Origin: Alteromonadaceae bacterium
GTDB lineage: Bacteria > Pseudomonadota > Gammaproteobacteria > Enterobacterales > Alteromonadaceae
DNA length: 64,000 bases
Direction of reading: 5' to 3'
Assembly (NCBI GenBank): GCA_014872785.1
Contig: WKFJ01000033.1
Span: 62,001-126,000 of the forward strand
A program made the position numbers and the translations under genes. This document shows, piece after piece, positions 1 to 8,941 of this stretch (its first letter is position 1; each line of letters begins with the position of its first letter). The notes under the pieces are model-generated. The model was given only the letters and a program-made list of their open reading frames with translations, did not search any database and was not told the origin of the DNA.

Positions 1-189
1 ACGACTAGAATGGGAGAAGGTAGCTTGGGTTTGGGGTTAAACGTGATCTACAACTCGATAGTTCATTTGATGCACGGTCACGTTGAATGCATGGTGGATG
101 CACAGGGAGCCCATTTTGTCCTGTTTATACCAAAAATTGTGAAACATTCAGAGCCATCGACAGAAAGCATTCAAATCGCCACTGAATGA
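1..189 (+). CDS. Histidine kinase, C-terminal fragment (cut by window edge)
   Basis: Frame 1 is open from the first base to a TGA at 187-189. The 62 residues hold the end of a HATPase_c domain: the G2-box pattern GLGLN followed by VIYN and a terminal hydrophobic strand ending in LFIPK, which is typical of the last 40 residues of sensor kinases. About 15 polar residues follow. The body of the protein, including the phospho-acceptor His, lies left of the window, so the signal and the partner are unknown. Assignment to the kinase ATPase fold rests on the motif and is fairly safe. Confidence 0.7.
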   Translation, partial: TTRMGEGSLGLGLNVIYNSIVHLMHGHVECMVDAQGAHFVLFIPKIVKHSEPSTESIQIATE

Positions 190-392
190 ATTGAACTGTA
201 ACTTTCGTCTAGACTATCAAACATATTATTTTTGCCTTTGAATGACGCCCTTAGGATGAATTCAGTAGGCATCGCATTCATATTTTATTGCTATTCTACT
301 TATATTGGATTTTAACAACGTGAACGGGAATTTGTTCATGGAGTAAAACGTCAATAGACCAATCGTTTTTGCAGTAAATTGGGAGTAATGGA

Positions 393-887
393 ATGTTGAA
401 AAGATTGACTTGTATATGGATGCTGGTGCTGTACAGCACAGTGGTGAATGCAGATTTTAATTTTGCAGGAAAAGGTACGCTTAGGTATCCCACTGGCGTG
501 GAAACCCCGTTCGAGTTTGGTTTCACACTCGTGCAAAGGGCGTCTGGAAATATCTTTCATGCGGGAACGTATGAAATGGAAGTATCTCAAGTGCCTGAGA
601 AATATTCTATTTGGATTAGTGTTCACGAAGACAAACACGTTTATGTGCAAGAATTTGCTGGAGGGTATTTTGAGGGGTTCACGTGGTTATTGGGTGAACA
701 TCAAATTATCTTGAAGAAGAAAGTAAATCAGCGCAAAAAAGTGCCAGGAAACTATGTATTATCGGTCGATGGTGTTGATCATTTCTTAAAAGGAAAGTCT
801 GGTTCGGTGGATGTTTATTTCGATAGTAAAGGTATTAAAGATGTTGATCTAAGTGGCTTTGTTAAAGACCTCGGCATAAGTGAATAA
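393..887 (+). CDS. Hypothetical exported protein, 164 aa
   Basis: I do not recognise this family. The first 20 residues form a signal peptide with a Lys-Arg n-region, a hydrophobic core and a likely cleavage after VVNA, so the mature protein is probably periplasmic or secreted. The rest alternates short hydrophobic and charged stretches, suggesting a small beta-rich fold. GGGAG at 381-385 lies 7 nt before the ATG at 393 and supports this start over the out-of-frame ATG at 388. It lies 66 bp upstream of the serine hydrolase gene in the same direction and may be co-transcribed with it. Confidence 0.65.
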   Translation: MLKRLTCIWMLVLYSTVVNADFNFAGKGTLRYPTGVETPFEFGFTLVQRASGNIFHAGTYEMEVSQVPEKYSIWISVHEDKHVYVQEFAGGYFEGFTWLLGEHQIILKKKVNQRKKVPGNYVLSVDGVDHFLKGKSGSVDVYFDSKGIKDVDLSGFVKDLGISE

Positions 888-953
888 CTTCAGCCGATAG
901 TGATAGATTTATCTTTGAAGTAGAGCCAACTCAGTTAATTACAAGGAGTCGTT

Positions 954-2444
954 ATGAGTCGCTTGCGTTTATGGTTTGTGTGGTTGTTGTTGATTAATCC
1001 CGTGTGGGTGTTTGCTAGTTATCATGACTCGTCAAGCACGCCTGATAAACCCGGAACCGAATTAGTTAATGGATTAATTGATGTAATGAATAGTGGTGAT
1101 CAAATGCAGATGCAATTGTTCATCACAAAACAATACACCCCTTCCTTCTTAAACAGATTTTCGATGCAAGAGCATCTGGAATTTCTTCTAAATAATCGCC
1201 AAAACTTTGGTGATTTAACCTTTCATGCGTTTCGAGATTATACAGATGCTCCACTACCGAAGAACGAGCTTCACGTTGTTGTAAAATCTTCGAAAACGGA
1301 GTTGTTCCAGGGAATGATTTTGATTACCGAGGGAACTAAACCGGCAAGAATACAACGCGTGATTTTTGGCCCGGCAAGGTGGCCGAGTAACCTAGAAAAA
1401 CTCGGCTCAATGTCACTTAAAAGTGCCGTCACTGAACTTGATGCTTATGTTGAGCGGATGGCTAATAAGGATGTGTTCTCTGGTGCTATTTTACTCGCTC
1501 AAGGCAGTGAGTTGATATACAGCGATGTGCACGGCATGGCGAGTAAACGCTTCAACGTGCTGAATAATTTACAAACTAAATTTAATATCGGATCCATGAA
1601 CAAAATGTTCACCTCCGTGGCTATCATGCAGTTGCTACAAGCGGGCAAAATATCACTAACCGATACGCTCAACCAATATGCTGATGAAACCTGGCTACCA
1701 AAATCCATCAGTGAAAAAATCCAGATACAACATCTACTTTCTCATACATCAGGGCTTGGCAGTTATTTCGGTCGCCAATACCAAGAAACCTCGAAAGACA
1801 AATTTCAAACACTGGACGATTATAAACCTCTGGTCATAGGTTCTTCGTTGCGCTTTGAACCGGGTGAAGGGCGCCGGTATAGCAATACCGGTATGTTGAT
1901 GCTGGGAGTTGTGATTGAGCAGGTGAGTGAGCAAGATTATTTCGATTACATCAGGGAACACATATATAAACCTGCTGGTATGATTGACTCTGATTCATAT
2001 TCCTTGAACCAACCGGTTCCTAATTTAGCGATGGGCTATTCAATTGACCGAAAAGCCAATACTGGCTGGCGTAATAACCTGTACGACCATATTTTAAAAG
2101 GCTCACCAGCCGGGGGCGGGTTTTCTACTGTAGAAGATTTGCATCGATTTGCATTGGCGCTCACCAACCATAAATTATTGGATGAGGCACATACCAAGAT
2201 GCTGTATTCCAGACGACCACAACGCGGTTTTGCAGTTACACAAACGCCTATCGGTAAAATTGTTGGACACAATGGCGGGTTTCAAGGGATCAGCAGCAAC
2301 CTCGATATTTATCTAGACCAAGGCTTCGTAGTTGTTGTTCTGTCTAATTATGACGAGGGTTCTCGCGCTATAGAACGCAAAACTCGGCAACTGCTAGAAA
2401 GGGTCGCTGCTTACAAAGGAGCAGATCAGCCCACGAATAGATAG
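954..2444 (+). CDS. Serine hydrolase, class C beta-lactamase/DD-peptidase fold, exported
   Basis: A 496-residue protein with an N-terminal signal peptide (about 1-21, cleavage near VFA). Residues about 35-140 form an extra N-terminal domain, and the C-terminal 330 residues carry the beta-lactamase (PF00144) fold. The three active-site motifs are visible: SMNK (S214-K217, nucleophile Ser and general-base Lys), YSN (Y309) and HNGG (439-442), the last standing where KTG lies in true beta-lactamases. HxG-type proteins are usually esterases, D-aminopeptidases or peptidases rather than resistance enzymes, so the substrate is open. AAGGAG precedes the ATG. The 3' end overlaps the convergent response-regulator gene by 19 nt. 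Confidence 0.85.
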   Translation: MSRLRLWFVWLLLINPVWVFASYHDSSSTPDKPGTELVNGLIDVMNSGDQMQMQLFITKQYTPSFLNRFSMQEHLEFLLNNRQNFGDLTFHAFRDYTDAPLPKNELHVVVKSSKTELFQGMILITEGTKPARIQRVIFGPARWPSNLEKLGSMSLKSAVTELDAYVERMANKDVFSGAILLAQGSELIYSDVHGMASKRFNVLNNLQTKFNIGSMNKMFTSVAIMQLLQAGKISLTDTLNQYADETWLPKSISEKIQIQHLLSHTSGLGSYFGRQYQETSKDKFQTLDDYKPLVIGSSLRFEPGEGRRYSNTGMLMLGVVIEQVSEQDYFDYIREHIYKPAGMIDSDSYSLNQPVPNLAMGYSIDRKANTGWRNNLYDHILKGSPAGGGFSTVEDLHRFALALTNHKLLDEAHTKMLYSRRPQRGFAVTQTPIGKIVGHNGGFQGISSNLDIYLDQGFVVVVLSNYDEGSRAIERKTRQLLERVAAYKGADQPTNR

Positions 2445-3112
2445 CCTTTTGAACGAACAGTTTTGATTAATACGGGGCTGTCTTGGCCAGTTTCCAACTT
2501 CGCACGTAGGTTCGATATAAGTATATCGGCTTGCCTGTTTTGACCGTCGTATTCAACCCCTCTTAGTTGTTGGAAAATATCCTCACGGCTGATGACCTCA
2601 CCGGCGTTAGTGACCAACAAGTACAACAAGTCGTACTCGTGGGTTGTCAGTTCCACAATTTGACCATGGTGGGTTAACTCTCTTTTTTGAGTGTTTAACG
2701 CGAAATCGGCAAAGCTGATAGTCTCTGATTTATTCGGTTCAGGCGCATTATCACGACGCAATACCGCTCTAATTTTTGCGAGTAATAATCTGGGCTCAAC
2801 GGGCTTTGCAACATAGTCATCGGCGCCTATTTCAAGCCCTAACACTTGGTCAATAGTATCGGTTCGAGCAGTAAGCATTAGAATTTTCGAGGACACCTTG
2901 CCTCGTATCTGTTTACAAATCTGTAAACCGTCTAAGTCGGGTAGCATAATGTCCAATAAGATAACATCAAAGTGTTCAGCCAAGGCTCTTGTTAATGCGC
3001 TCTCGCCATTGCTTTCAACGGTGCAGTTAAATTCAATCTGTTGCAAAAAGTCACAGGTGAGTTCTGCTAGGTTTTGGTCGTCTTCGACAATTAGGATGTT
3101 GTATTCAGTCAT
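2426..3112 (-). CDS. OmpR/PhoB-family response regulator
   Basis: The 228 residues contain a receiver domain (E10-D11-D12 acidic pocket, phospho-acceptor D54 in LLDIMLP, T81, K103 in KP) and a C-terminal winged-helix DNA-binding domain (about 130-228) ending in the usual VRSKGYLF turn. It should bind DNA as a phosphorylation-dependent dimer. It is the last gene of a minus-strand cluster that begins with a lipoprotein and a sensor kinase. The kinase at 5073-6662 is the obvious partner, although two envelope-protein genes separate them. Its 3' end runs 19 nt into the convergent serine hydrolase gene. Confidence 0.92.
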   Translation of the reverse strand: MTEYNILIVEDDQNLAELTCDFLQQIEFNCTVESNGESALTRALAEHFDVILLDIMLPDLDGLQICKQIRGKVSSKILMLTARTDTIDQVLGLEIGADDYVAKPVEPRLLLAKIRAVLRRDNAPEPNKSETISFADFALNTQKRELTHHGQIVELTTHEYDLLYLLVTNAGEVISREDIFQQLRGVEYDGQNRQADILISNLRAKLETGQDSPVLIKTVRSKGYLFVG

Positions 3113-3123
3113 ATTTTTTCTCT

Positions 3124-4569
3124 TTAGAAAGACCTTTCAAAGCCGAGTTGAAAAAGACTTTTGTCGCTCTTTATGCCACCGTAGATATCTGAATTTCTGT
3201 AGGCCCTTTCGCCAGATAAAAAGAACTCAGTGTTACTTGAATATTGATAGGATAGTTTGCCGCGAAAAGTGCTGCTGGTATCGTCCAGAGGGAAGTCTCC
3301 GAATTCCGAATAGTCCTGCTTAAAATCGGTCGCCGATAACAGCAGGTTCCACTGTTCATTAAAGTCATAGGCGGCTGCAAGAGTAATGCGAGTGCCTTTG
3401 TAGTCAATGCCGTCAGAGGCATTGTTATCAGACAATTCCACCTGGGTAAAAAGTAGTAAACTATTATCGAAGTACAACTTTGACCATTTGCTAGAAATAG
3501 CTCTGATTGTGCTTTCAAATCCGTAGTAAAGACTTTCGATATCACCGGTGATAATCACACTGTCCTCATAATCGCGGCTCATCCACTCGAATCCAAATGT
3601 CCAACTACCGAACCTGTTGAAGTAAGTTATTTCCGGTGCGATGCCAGAGGCTCTTATTTGGGTTTTGCCGTCTCGTCTGAGGTGCCGATAATGAGCGACT
3701 ACCGACCATTTCCAATTATCTGAAAGATTGTCATCAACGCCGGTTTCTATGCGTAATTGCTCTTTGTTGTAAAGTCCATGCTCAACATTCTCCGTCGCAT
3801 TTACAACCACCTCGTTTTGCCAGCGCCAACCATTCTTAAACTGATATTGATGTTTAAATGTGACCTTACCTTCAATAAAAATGTTATCTCGGTCACGCGT
3901 ACCAAAGTCAATGAAACCATCATTTTCGAATAAAAAATTTCCGTCAATGTCATACACAAATCCATCGGGAGCAATGTAAACAATTTCATCTTCTCCCAAG
4001 TTTAAAAATATGCCGTCGAGTTGAGGGTCGTCTTCTAAAAAGTAATCACTGGAACTGTATCTAACGTTATCGTCGTATCCTGAGCTGAATGAGATGGCAC
4101 CTGAAAATTTATGCTTTTGTGGTGTTTCAGAGCTCAAATGTGTAACTGTGGTGCTTGTGCCTAAGGTTGTTTCTTCTGCAAGCACCGGTTGCGTTTCGTG
4201 TATTATCTGACGAACATTTTGTTTTACGTTTTCCGGTACGGATGGTTCGTTCAAAATGATCTGAAAGGCCTGAAGTGCGGCGTCTCTTTTGCCCAGTTGA
4301 ATATAAACCAGTCCAAGTTCTAACCTTGCTCGGTGCTGCTGACTATTCTCAACCAGAATTGCCTTTAAAATGCTTTCTGCTTCTTGCCACTTTCCACTTT
4401 CGATCTGTTGCATAGCTTCTGCAAAAGAGTGCTTGGTAGCCCCCGCGGCTAAAAGATTGCCGGCAAAGAGTAAGTTCAGTGCAAAAAACAGCAATAATAC
4501 TGCTTGTTTTAATGCTGCTTCACATGTAGACACTGTAGTTTTGTAGTTAGAATTCTGTGTCATCTTCAA
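3124..4569 (-). CDS. TPR-containing outer-membrane beta-barrel protein (Slam/DUF560-like)
   Basis: A 481-residue exported protein. A long n-region and hydrophobic segment (about 20-42, ending LLAAG) form the signal. Residues about 48-120 carry TPR-like helices. Residues about 155-481 alternate polar and aromatic/hydrophobic residues in short strands and end in a C-terminal Phe, as expected for a Bam-inserted barrel. TPR followed by a barrel is the layout of surface lipoprotein assembly modulators (Slam, DUF560). That is known of the family; assignment here rests on architecture only. The start overlaps the preceding gene by 23 nt, implying translational coupling; ATG 4563 is an alternative start. 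It could instead be a plain porin. Confidence 0.65.
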   Translation of the reverse strand: MKMTQNSNYKTTVSTCEAALKQAVLLLFFALNLLFAGNLLAAGATKHSFAEAMQQIESGKWQEAESILKAILVENSQQHRARLELGLVYIQLGKRDAALQAFQIILNEPSVPENVKQNVRQIIHETQPVLAEETTLGTSTTVTHLSSETPQKHKFSGAISFSSGYDDNVRYSSSDYFLEDDPQLDGIFLNLGEDEIVYIAPDGFVYDIDGNFLFENDGFIDFGTRDRDNIFIEGKVTFKHQYQFKNGWRWQNEVVVNATENVEHGLYNKEQLRIETGVDDNLSDNWKWSVVAHYRHLRRDGKTQIRASGIAPEITYFNRFGSWTFGFEWMSRDYEDSVIITGDIESLYYGFESTIRAISSKWSKLYFDNSLLLFTQVELSDNNASDGIDYKGTRITLAAAYDFNEQWNLLLSATDFKQDYSEFGDFPLDDTSSTFRGKLSYQYSSNTEFFLSGERAYRNSDIYGGIKSDKSLFQLGFERSF

Positions 4570-5080
4570 TCTCTTTTTTCACTTTGGCTTCCATCGCTTC
4601 GAGTTCGGCCATCATTTTTTTGAGGTCTTTTGATTTCGTTTTGTTTGCTAGATTAGCGGGTGTATTTTTTGTGGCAACACCTGTTGCATTTTCTATTAAG
4701 CTGCTCTTATCAAGTAAATTTATTTCGGCTTCAATATTTCCCTGGATACCAACGCCAAATTGACTAGAAGGTTTGAGGTTCCAGTCTCCCCAGTCGATGC
4801 CAGTATTTTTTGAGTCCTCGGCATTTACTGTTTCAGCACTGGAATGTTCAACCTGTGTATTGTCTTCACTTTTTGCTTTAAGTTTAGGTACAGCCGACTG
4901 AGCTTTATCGTCGGTTTGTTTCAAAATTTTCTGAGCATCTTTCTGTGGGACTGGTTTGCTATCGGCTTGCGCAAGCACAGGAATTGTCGATAGTGAAAAT
5001 AACAAAGACAAAAAGCAAATTGCTATTTTACTGCGGGAAAATACATATATTTGGGCTATCTCGTTGGCAAACTTATTCAT
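4547..5080 (-). CDS. Hypothetical exported acidic/lysine-rich protein, 177 aa
   Basis: No family recognised. A signal peptide occupies about residues 1-39 (hydrophobic core followed by VLAQA). Next comes a low-complexity stretch rich in Lys, Asp, Glu and Ser (40-95), a short segment with DWGDW and a glycine-rich FGVGIQG element (about 97-120), and a C-terminal Lys/Glu helix (about 148-177) that could form a coiled coil. The 5' end overlaps the kinase stop by 8 nt and the 3' end overlaps the barrel gene by 23 nt, so it is firmly inside the operon. It may be a periplasmic partner of the barrel or of the kinase sensor domain; this is inference. Confidence 0.65.
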   Translation of the reverse strand: MNKFANEIAQIYVFSRSKIAICFLSLLFSLSTIPVLAQADSKPVPQKDAQKILKQTDDKAQSAVPKLKAKSEDNTQVEHSSAETVNAEDSKNTGIDWGDWNLKPSSQFGVGIQGNIEAEINLLDKSSLIENATGVATKNTPANLANKTKSKDLKKMMAELEAMEAKVKKEIEDDTEF

Positions 5081-6662
5081 ACTGGGTTTGCCTTATTGGG
5101 AGGGTAATTGTAAAACGTGCGCCGCCCAATGTATTGTTGCTGGCAACGACATCGCCGCTGTGCTGCATTACAACTTGCTTAACAATTGCTAATCCAAGTC
5201 CATAGCCACCTTTGCCTGCTGTTCGGCTATTATCTACCTTGAAGAATGGCTCAAATAAATGCGCCAAGGCGCTTTCCTCAATACCAACGCCGTCGTCATC
5301 TATTGTGACAACAATGTGATATGGTTCTTGCGAAATTAGGACATTAATGCAGGATTTTGCGTGCCTTCCTGCGTTGTGCAGAAGGTTTTCTAAAAGTCTG
5401 TTAATGAGGACGTCGTTAGCCTCAATGGTGGCATCAGCGTCATCCTCAACACTAACATTTAATGCCAAACGAGGATAAATAACACCAACACCGTCCATTT
5501 GATGTCTGATATGCTCACTGATATCGATCGGTTTAAAATCTATTGCCTGCTTCTCAGATAGCTTTTCATAAGTCAGTAATTCATCAATCAGTAAATTAAG
5601 CTGCCTTAGGTCATCGTGACAACCACGGATGAACTTATTGTCGTGGCCGACTGACTCTGTAAGGGCTTCTAATCTGAAGTGGATCTTTGAAATAGGGGTT
5701 CGCAAATCATGAGAGACGGCTCGTATCATATAGGCTTTGTCGTCGAGCAACTTTTCAATGCGCGTAGCCATCTTCTGAATCTTGTTACTTAATGCAGTGA
5801 CTACTTCGGTATCTACATCTTCTTGCTCTAGTCCTATTTTTACTGGACTTATGGCATCAACTTCCGCTTGCAGAGCAATTAGTCTATTACCCAGCTTTCT
5901 GATGATTAGCATCACAATCAATGCCATCAGCAGCAGTGCCATACCTAGTACAGTGCCGGCAATATGGGGGGGGAAAGGGTCAAAAAATGTTATGGGACCC
6001 ATTACCAAGGCATCCTCAGTCTTTCCCCAAGGAGCGTACACATTAAATGCTAGCCCTTGCCCAAATTGGCGGCGAACGGAAACAACAGTCTCGCCTCTAA
6101 GCAGTCGCTCTTGCTGTCTACTGTCTAAATCAAGGTCTGCTTGCTTGGCTCGGTAGATGTCATAGGAAAAATGTTGTTTGATTTCATCGAACATTTGTTG
6201 CCTTTCTTTTGGGGCAACGCGGCCGATTTCGTTAAGCATGAAAAAGGCGGTCGCACTTAATACGTGTTCGGTGATTCCTTCAAACTGCACCGATATTTGC
6301 AGTTGTTCTGCGCTGCTGTTGTATATCGCTAAATAGCGCTGGAATCTGCCATCGGAACCTGATTCTGAAGTTTCATTCAATGGAGTAATTTGCAACCCTG
6401 GCTCTGCTTCTTGAGCCAGAGGATTAACTTGAATAGTTGAATTCATTAAGGAAGATGCGAGCGACATCCATCGGGTCTGGTTTTCCACCTCTTGCCTGGC
6501 AACGCCTCGAGCGATAAGCAAGCTCGAACCTTCAAATAGTTCTTTGAGATGGGCTTGGTATCGGTACTGGTTTATTGAAGACAGTGCAAAATAGGAGATA
6601 GACAACACCAGCAGAATGCTGATGAAAATCGCGCCATAAATGCCAAAAAACAGTCTTTGCAA
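5073..6662 (-). CDS. Membrane sensor histidine kinase (EnvZ/RstB class)
   Basis: The 529 residues contain TM1 (about 6-27), a periplasmic sensor region (about 28-230), TM2 (about 235-257), a linker, a HisKA domain with phospho-acceptor H318 in SHDLRTP, and a HATPase domain with N box LLENLLHNAGRHA, G1 box DDDGVGI and G2 box YGLGLA. All catalytic motifs are intact. It heads a tightly overlapping set with the exported 177-aa protein, the barrel protein and the OmpR-type regulator. It starts 43 bp after the lipoprotein gene, so all five genes may form one transcript. The signal is unknown; the cluster suggests envelope status. Confidence 0.92.
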   Translation of the reverse strand: MQRLFFGIYGAIFISILLVLSISYFALSSINQYRYQAHLKELFEGSSLLIARGVARQEVENQTRWMSLASSLMNSTIQVNPLAQEAEPGLQITPLNETSESGSDGRFQRYLAIYNSSAEQLQISVQFEGITEHVLSATAFFMLNEIGRVAPKERQQMFDEIKQHFSYDIYRAKQADLDLDSRQQERLLRGETVVSVRRQFGQGLAFNVYAPWGKTEDALVMGPITFFDPFPPHIAGTVLGMALLLMALIVMLIIRKLGNRLIALQAEVDAISPVKIGLEQEDVDTEVVTALSNKIQKMATRIEKLLDDKAYMIRAVSHDLRTPISKIHFRLEALTESVGHDNKFIRGCHDDLRQLNLLIDELLTYEKLSEKQAIDFKPIDISEHIRHQMDGVGVIYPRLALNVSVEDDADATIEANDVLINRLLENLLHNAGRHAKSCINVLISQEPYHIVVTIDDDGVGIEESALAHLFEPFFKVDNSRTAGKGGYGLGLAIVKQVVMQHSGDVVASNNTLGGARFTITLPIRQTQYE

Positions 6663-6705
6663 TCTTTTACCCGAGTATTAAGTGACTCTACGACCATCAA
6701 CGCCG

Positions 6706-7113
6706 TTAAAGTTTCCTATTGGAATTAGTTTTCACACCAAATGGGTTACTCACTATTAGCTTGGTCTGGTTATCAATTCCTTGTTCTAGTGGGAACTCAA
6801 TGGGAAAAGCACGAGGCATAGCTCTGCATTTATCTATTTTATTTCTCACTAGAGTTACGCCATAGCTATTGTTTCGCTGAGCGTCCCAATTAATTTCAAA
6901 ATGTTCTGCCTTTGTACAACCATTCGAGTTCACCAAGAATAATACTTTATCCTGTGTGACTTCAAAGCCGTAGACCAATTCAAGATTTGAGCGTGCCGTC
7001 GCGTATGGCTTAGCACCACTGGTAGCGATAACTTTGCTACAGCCCAGCGCCAAAAGCACCAGAAATATTGTGGAAAAGATGCGCTTAAATGAAGTTAAAT
7101 ACAAATTCTGCAT
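6706..7113 (-). CDS. Hypothetical lipoprotein, 135 aa
   Basis: The N-terminus has basic residues, a hydrophobic run and LALGC with Cys25, a plausible although not ideal lipobox. The mature part has two further Cys (in NGCTK and DKCRA) that could form a disulfide, and no recognised domain. It is the first gene of the minus-strand set leading into the sensor kinase (43-bp gap). A small envelope protein in this position is often a co-sensor or accessory to the kinase, but nothing in the sequence proves that. Confidence 0.6.
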   Translation of the reverse strand: MQNLYLTSFKRIFSTIFLVLLALGCSKVIATSGAKPYATARSNLELVYGFEVTQDKVLFLVNSNGCTKAEHFEINWDAQRNNSYGVTLVRNKIDKCRAMPRAFPIEFPLEQGIDNQTKLIVSNPFGVKTNSNRKL

Positions 7114-7490
7114 CGGTTCCCTACCTCTGTTAATTCTCTTGGGATGTATTACACCGCTTTTTAATTAACAACTGTATCTATGAATTGTATGAGATTTGTA
7201 ATCAAGTCTCAGGGCGAATATGGCGATTTCTCATTTGTTATTAGTGTTGATTTCAACAGGCATTAAATATTTACCTGAATGTCGAATTTTATGCCTAATA
7301 CTTAAGTCAAACGTAAGTTAACGGGTAAGTAGGCGCCTTTATTCCCTTGGTTTTGAAGGTTTTTAGCGCCTATTACAAATCTCCTACACAAGCCAACACA
7401 ACACTACTTTTCTTCTACAAAAACCTCATTTTTCTGTGCCTTTCATAGCGTTTTAATGCAGTTGCAAGTCGTTACCCAAGGAGTATAACC
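7114..7490. other. Divergent intergenic region, 377 bp
   Basis: AT-rich and non-coding between the minus-strand lipoprotein gene and the plus-strand protease gene, so it must contain two outward promoters. AAGGAG about 7 nt before the ATG at 7491 is the protease ribosome-binding site. I saw no long inverted repeat and no convincing small ORF. Confidence 0.5.
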
Positions 7491-8705
7491 ATGAAACATT
7501 TATCAAAATCGATTGCATTAGCTGCCGGCGTTTTAACCACAATGGGAATCGCCCAAGCATCAGACACCAAATTAAAACTTAAACAACAACTCAACTTGCC
7601 AAGAATCATTGGTGGTGAAGTGGCAACCCCTGGCGAAGTTCCCTACATGGCTTCACTGCAAAGCGGTGGGCAACACTTTTGTGGCGGTTCAGTTGTTGGG
7701 CGGCGTTGGATATTAACAGCTGCGCACTGCGTTGAAGATGTTACAGATCAAAACGCATCGTCGCTACAAGTACAAGTTGACGTAAATGACCTGAGTAATA
7801 GTAGCGAGGGGGAGACCCATACTGTTGCCAAGGTTTACGCTCATCCAGGCTATGCTCAAGGGGAAGCGGCTGATATTGCCTTGTTGTATTTAGCAACTGA
7901 AATATCCGGCGCTGTACCTGCCGTTGCCTTAGCTGATGACAATACCATGGCAGAGGGAGCAACCGCAGGCACAGATGCGCAAGTCAGCGGTTGGGGAAAT
8001 ACCAGTATTAATGGTGAAAACTTTCCTGACATGATGCACAAAGTAACCGTGCCACTTGTAAGCAATCAGATCTGTAATAGTGCCCAAGCCTACAACGGTG
8101 AAGTTCAAAATACCGAGATTTGTGCAGGTTACTCACAAGGTGGAAAAGACTCATGCCAAGGTGACAGCGGTGGTCCGTTGACCGTATACCACGATGGACA
8201 ACGCACTCAAGTGGGGGTTGTCAGCTGGGGAGATGGTTGTGCGTTACCTGACAAATATGGGGTCTACGCGCGGGTGGCCTCATTCAAGTCCTGGGTTGAA
8301 AATACGATGGCTGGAAATGTAGATGATACACCGACTATCCCTGATTTGCCTGATACCAACCCCCCAGTAGATCCTGTACCTCCGGCACCGGTAGATGGAG
8401 AGCTAGTAAGTGGTCAAGTCGTCGCTGGTTTATATGGCGACCAAGATAGCGAAACCTATTTCACTATCGAAGTGCCAGTAGGAGCCAAAATACTGTGGGT
8501 TGATATTCGTGGTGAAAATGGTGATGCCGATGTATATATCAAGCGCAATCAGGAGCCAACATTAGGTGATTATGATTACGCGCCGTTTTTAGATGGCAGT
8601 AACGAACATAAGTTAATACGCAAACCTAAGGCAGGAACTTGGCATATCATGGTTCATGGTTACGATAACTATGACGACTTAGAGTTGATGGGTTTCACTC
8701 GCTAA
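7491..8705 (+). CDS. Secreted trypsin-like serine protease (S1) with C-terminal PPC-like domain
   Basis: The 404-residue precursor has a signal peptide (1-23), a short propeptide ending at RIIGG (activation after R38), and an S1 domain. The triad is H79 (TAAHC), D128 (DIALL) and S226 (GDSGGP). D220, six residues before the Ser, matches the S1-pocket Asp of trypsin, so cleavage after Lys/Arg is expected. Cysteine pairs fit the usual disulfides. A proline-rich linker (about 283-300) leads to a roughly 100-residue beta domain resembling the bacterial pre-peptidase C-terminal (PPC) domain, usual in secreted marine proteases. It is monocistronic, with a strong ribosome-binding site and a downstream terminator. 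Confidence 0.93.
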   Translation: MKHLSKSIALAAGVLTTMGIAQASDTKLKLKQQLNLPRIIGGEVATPGEVPYMASLQSGGQHFCGGSVVGRRWILTAAHCVEDVTDQNASSLQVQVDVNDLSNSSEGETHTVAKVYAHPGYAQGEAADIALLYLATEISGAVPAVALADDNTMAEGATAGTDAQVSGWGNTSINGENFPDMMHKVTVPLVSNQICNSAQAYNGEVQNTEICAGYSQGGKDSCQGDSGGPLTVYHDGQRTQVGVVSWGDGCALPDKYGVYARVASFKSWVENTMAGNVDDTPTIPDLPDTNPPVDPVPPAPVDGELVSGQVVAGLYGDQDSETYFTIEVPVGAKILWVDIRGENGDADVYIKRNQEPTLGDYDYAPFLDGSNEHKLIRKPKAGTWHIMVHGYDNYDDLELMGFTR

Positions 8706-8735
8706 TATCAATTAATCTCAATTGTTTTACGTCCC

Positions 8736-8783
8736 AAAGGGAACTGTGTTGCACCCTAACATCCCAACACGAGTTCCCTTTTT
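8736..8783 (+). terminator. Intrinsic terminator of the trypsin-like protease gene
   Basis: The arms AAAGGGAACT-GTGTTG and CAACAC-G-AGTTCCCTTT pair over about 16 bp with one bulged base, and a T-run follows. It lies about 30 nt after the stop codon. Confidence 0.8.
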
Positions 8784-8941
8784 AGTGCGTATCAGCTCGG
8801 ATGAGTTAACTGTCTCAAAATACTATTAAAACCCCAATTTTGGGCTATGCTATTGATGGTTATAGATTTTCATCGTGGAGAAAGATTGCTTACCTTTTTT
8901 AGGGAATCTAAGAAGGTGTGAAGTAGTTGATTTAGCAAATC

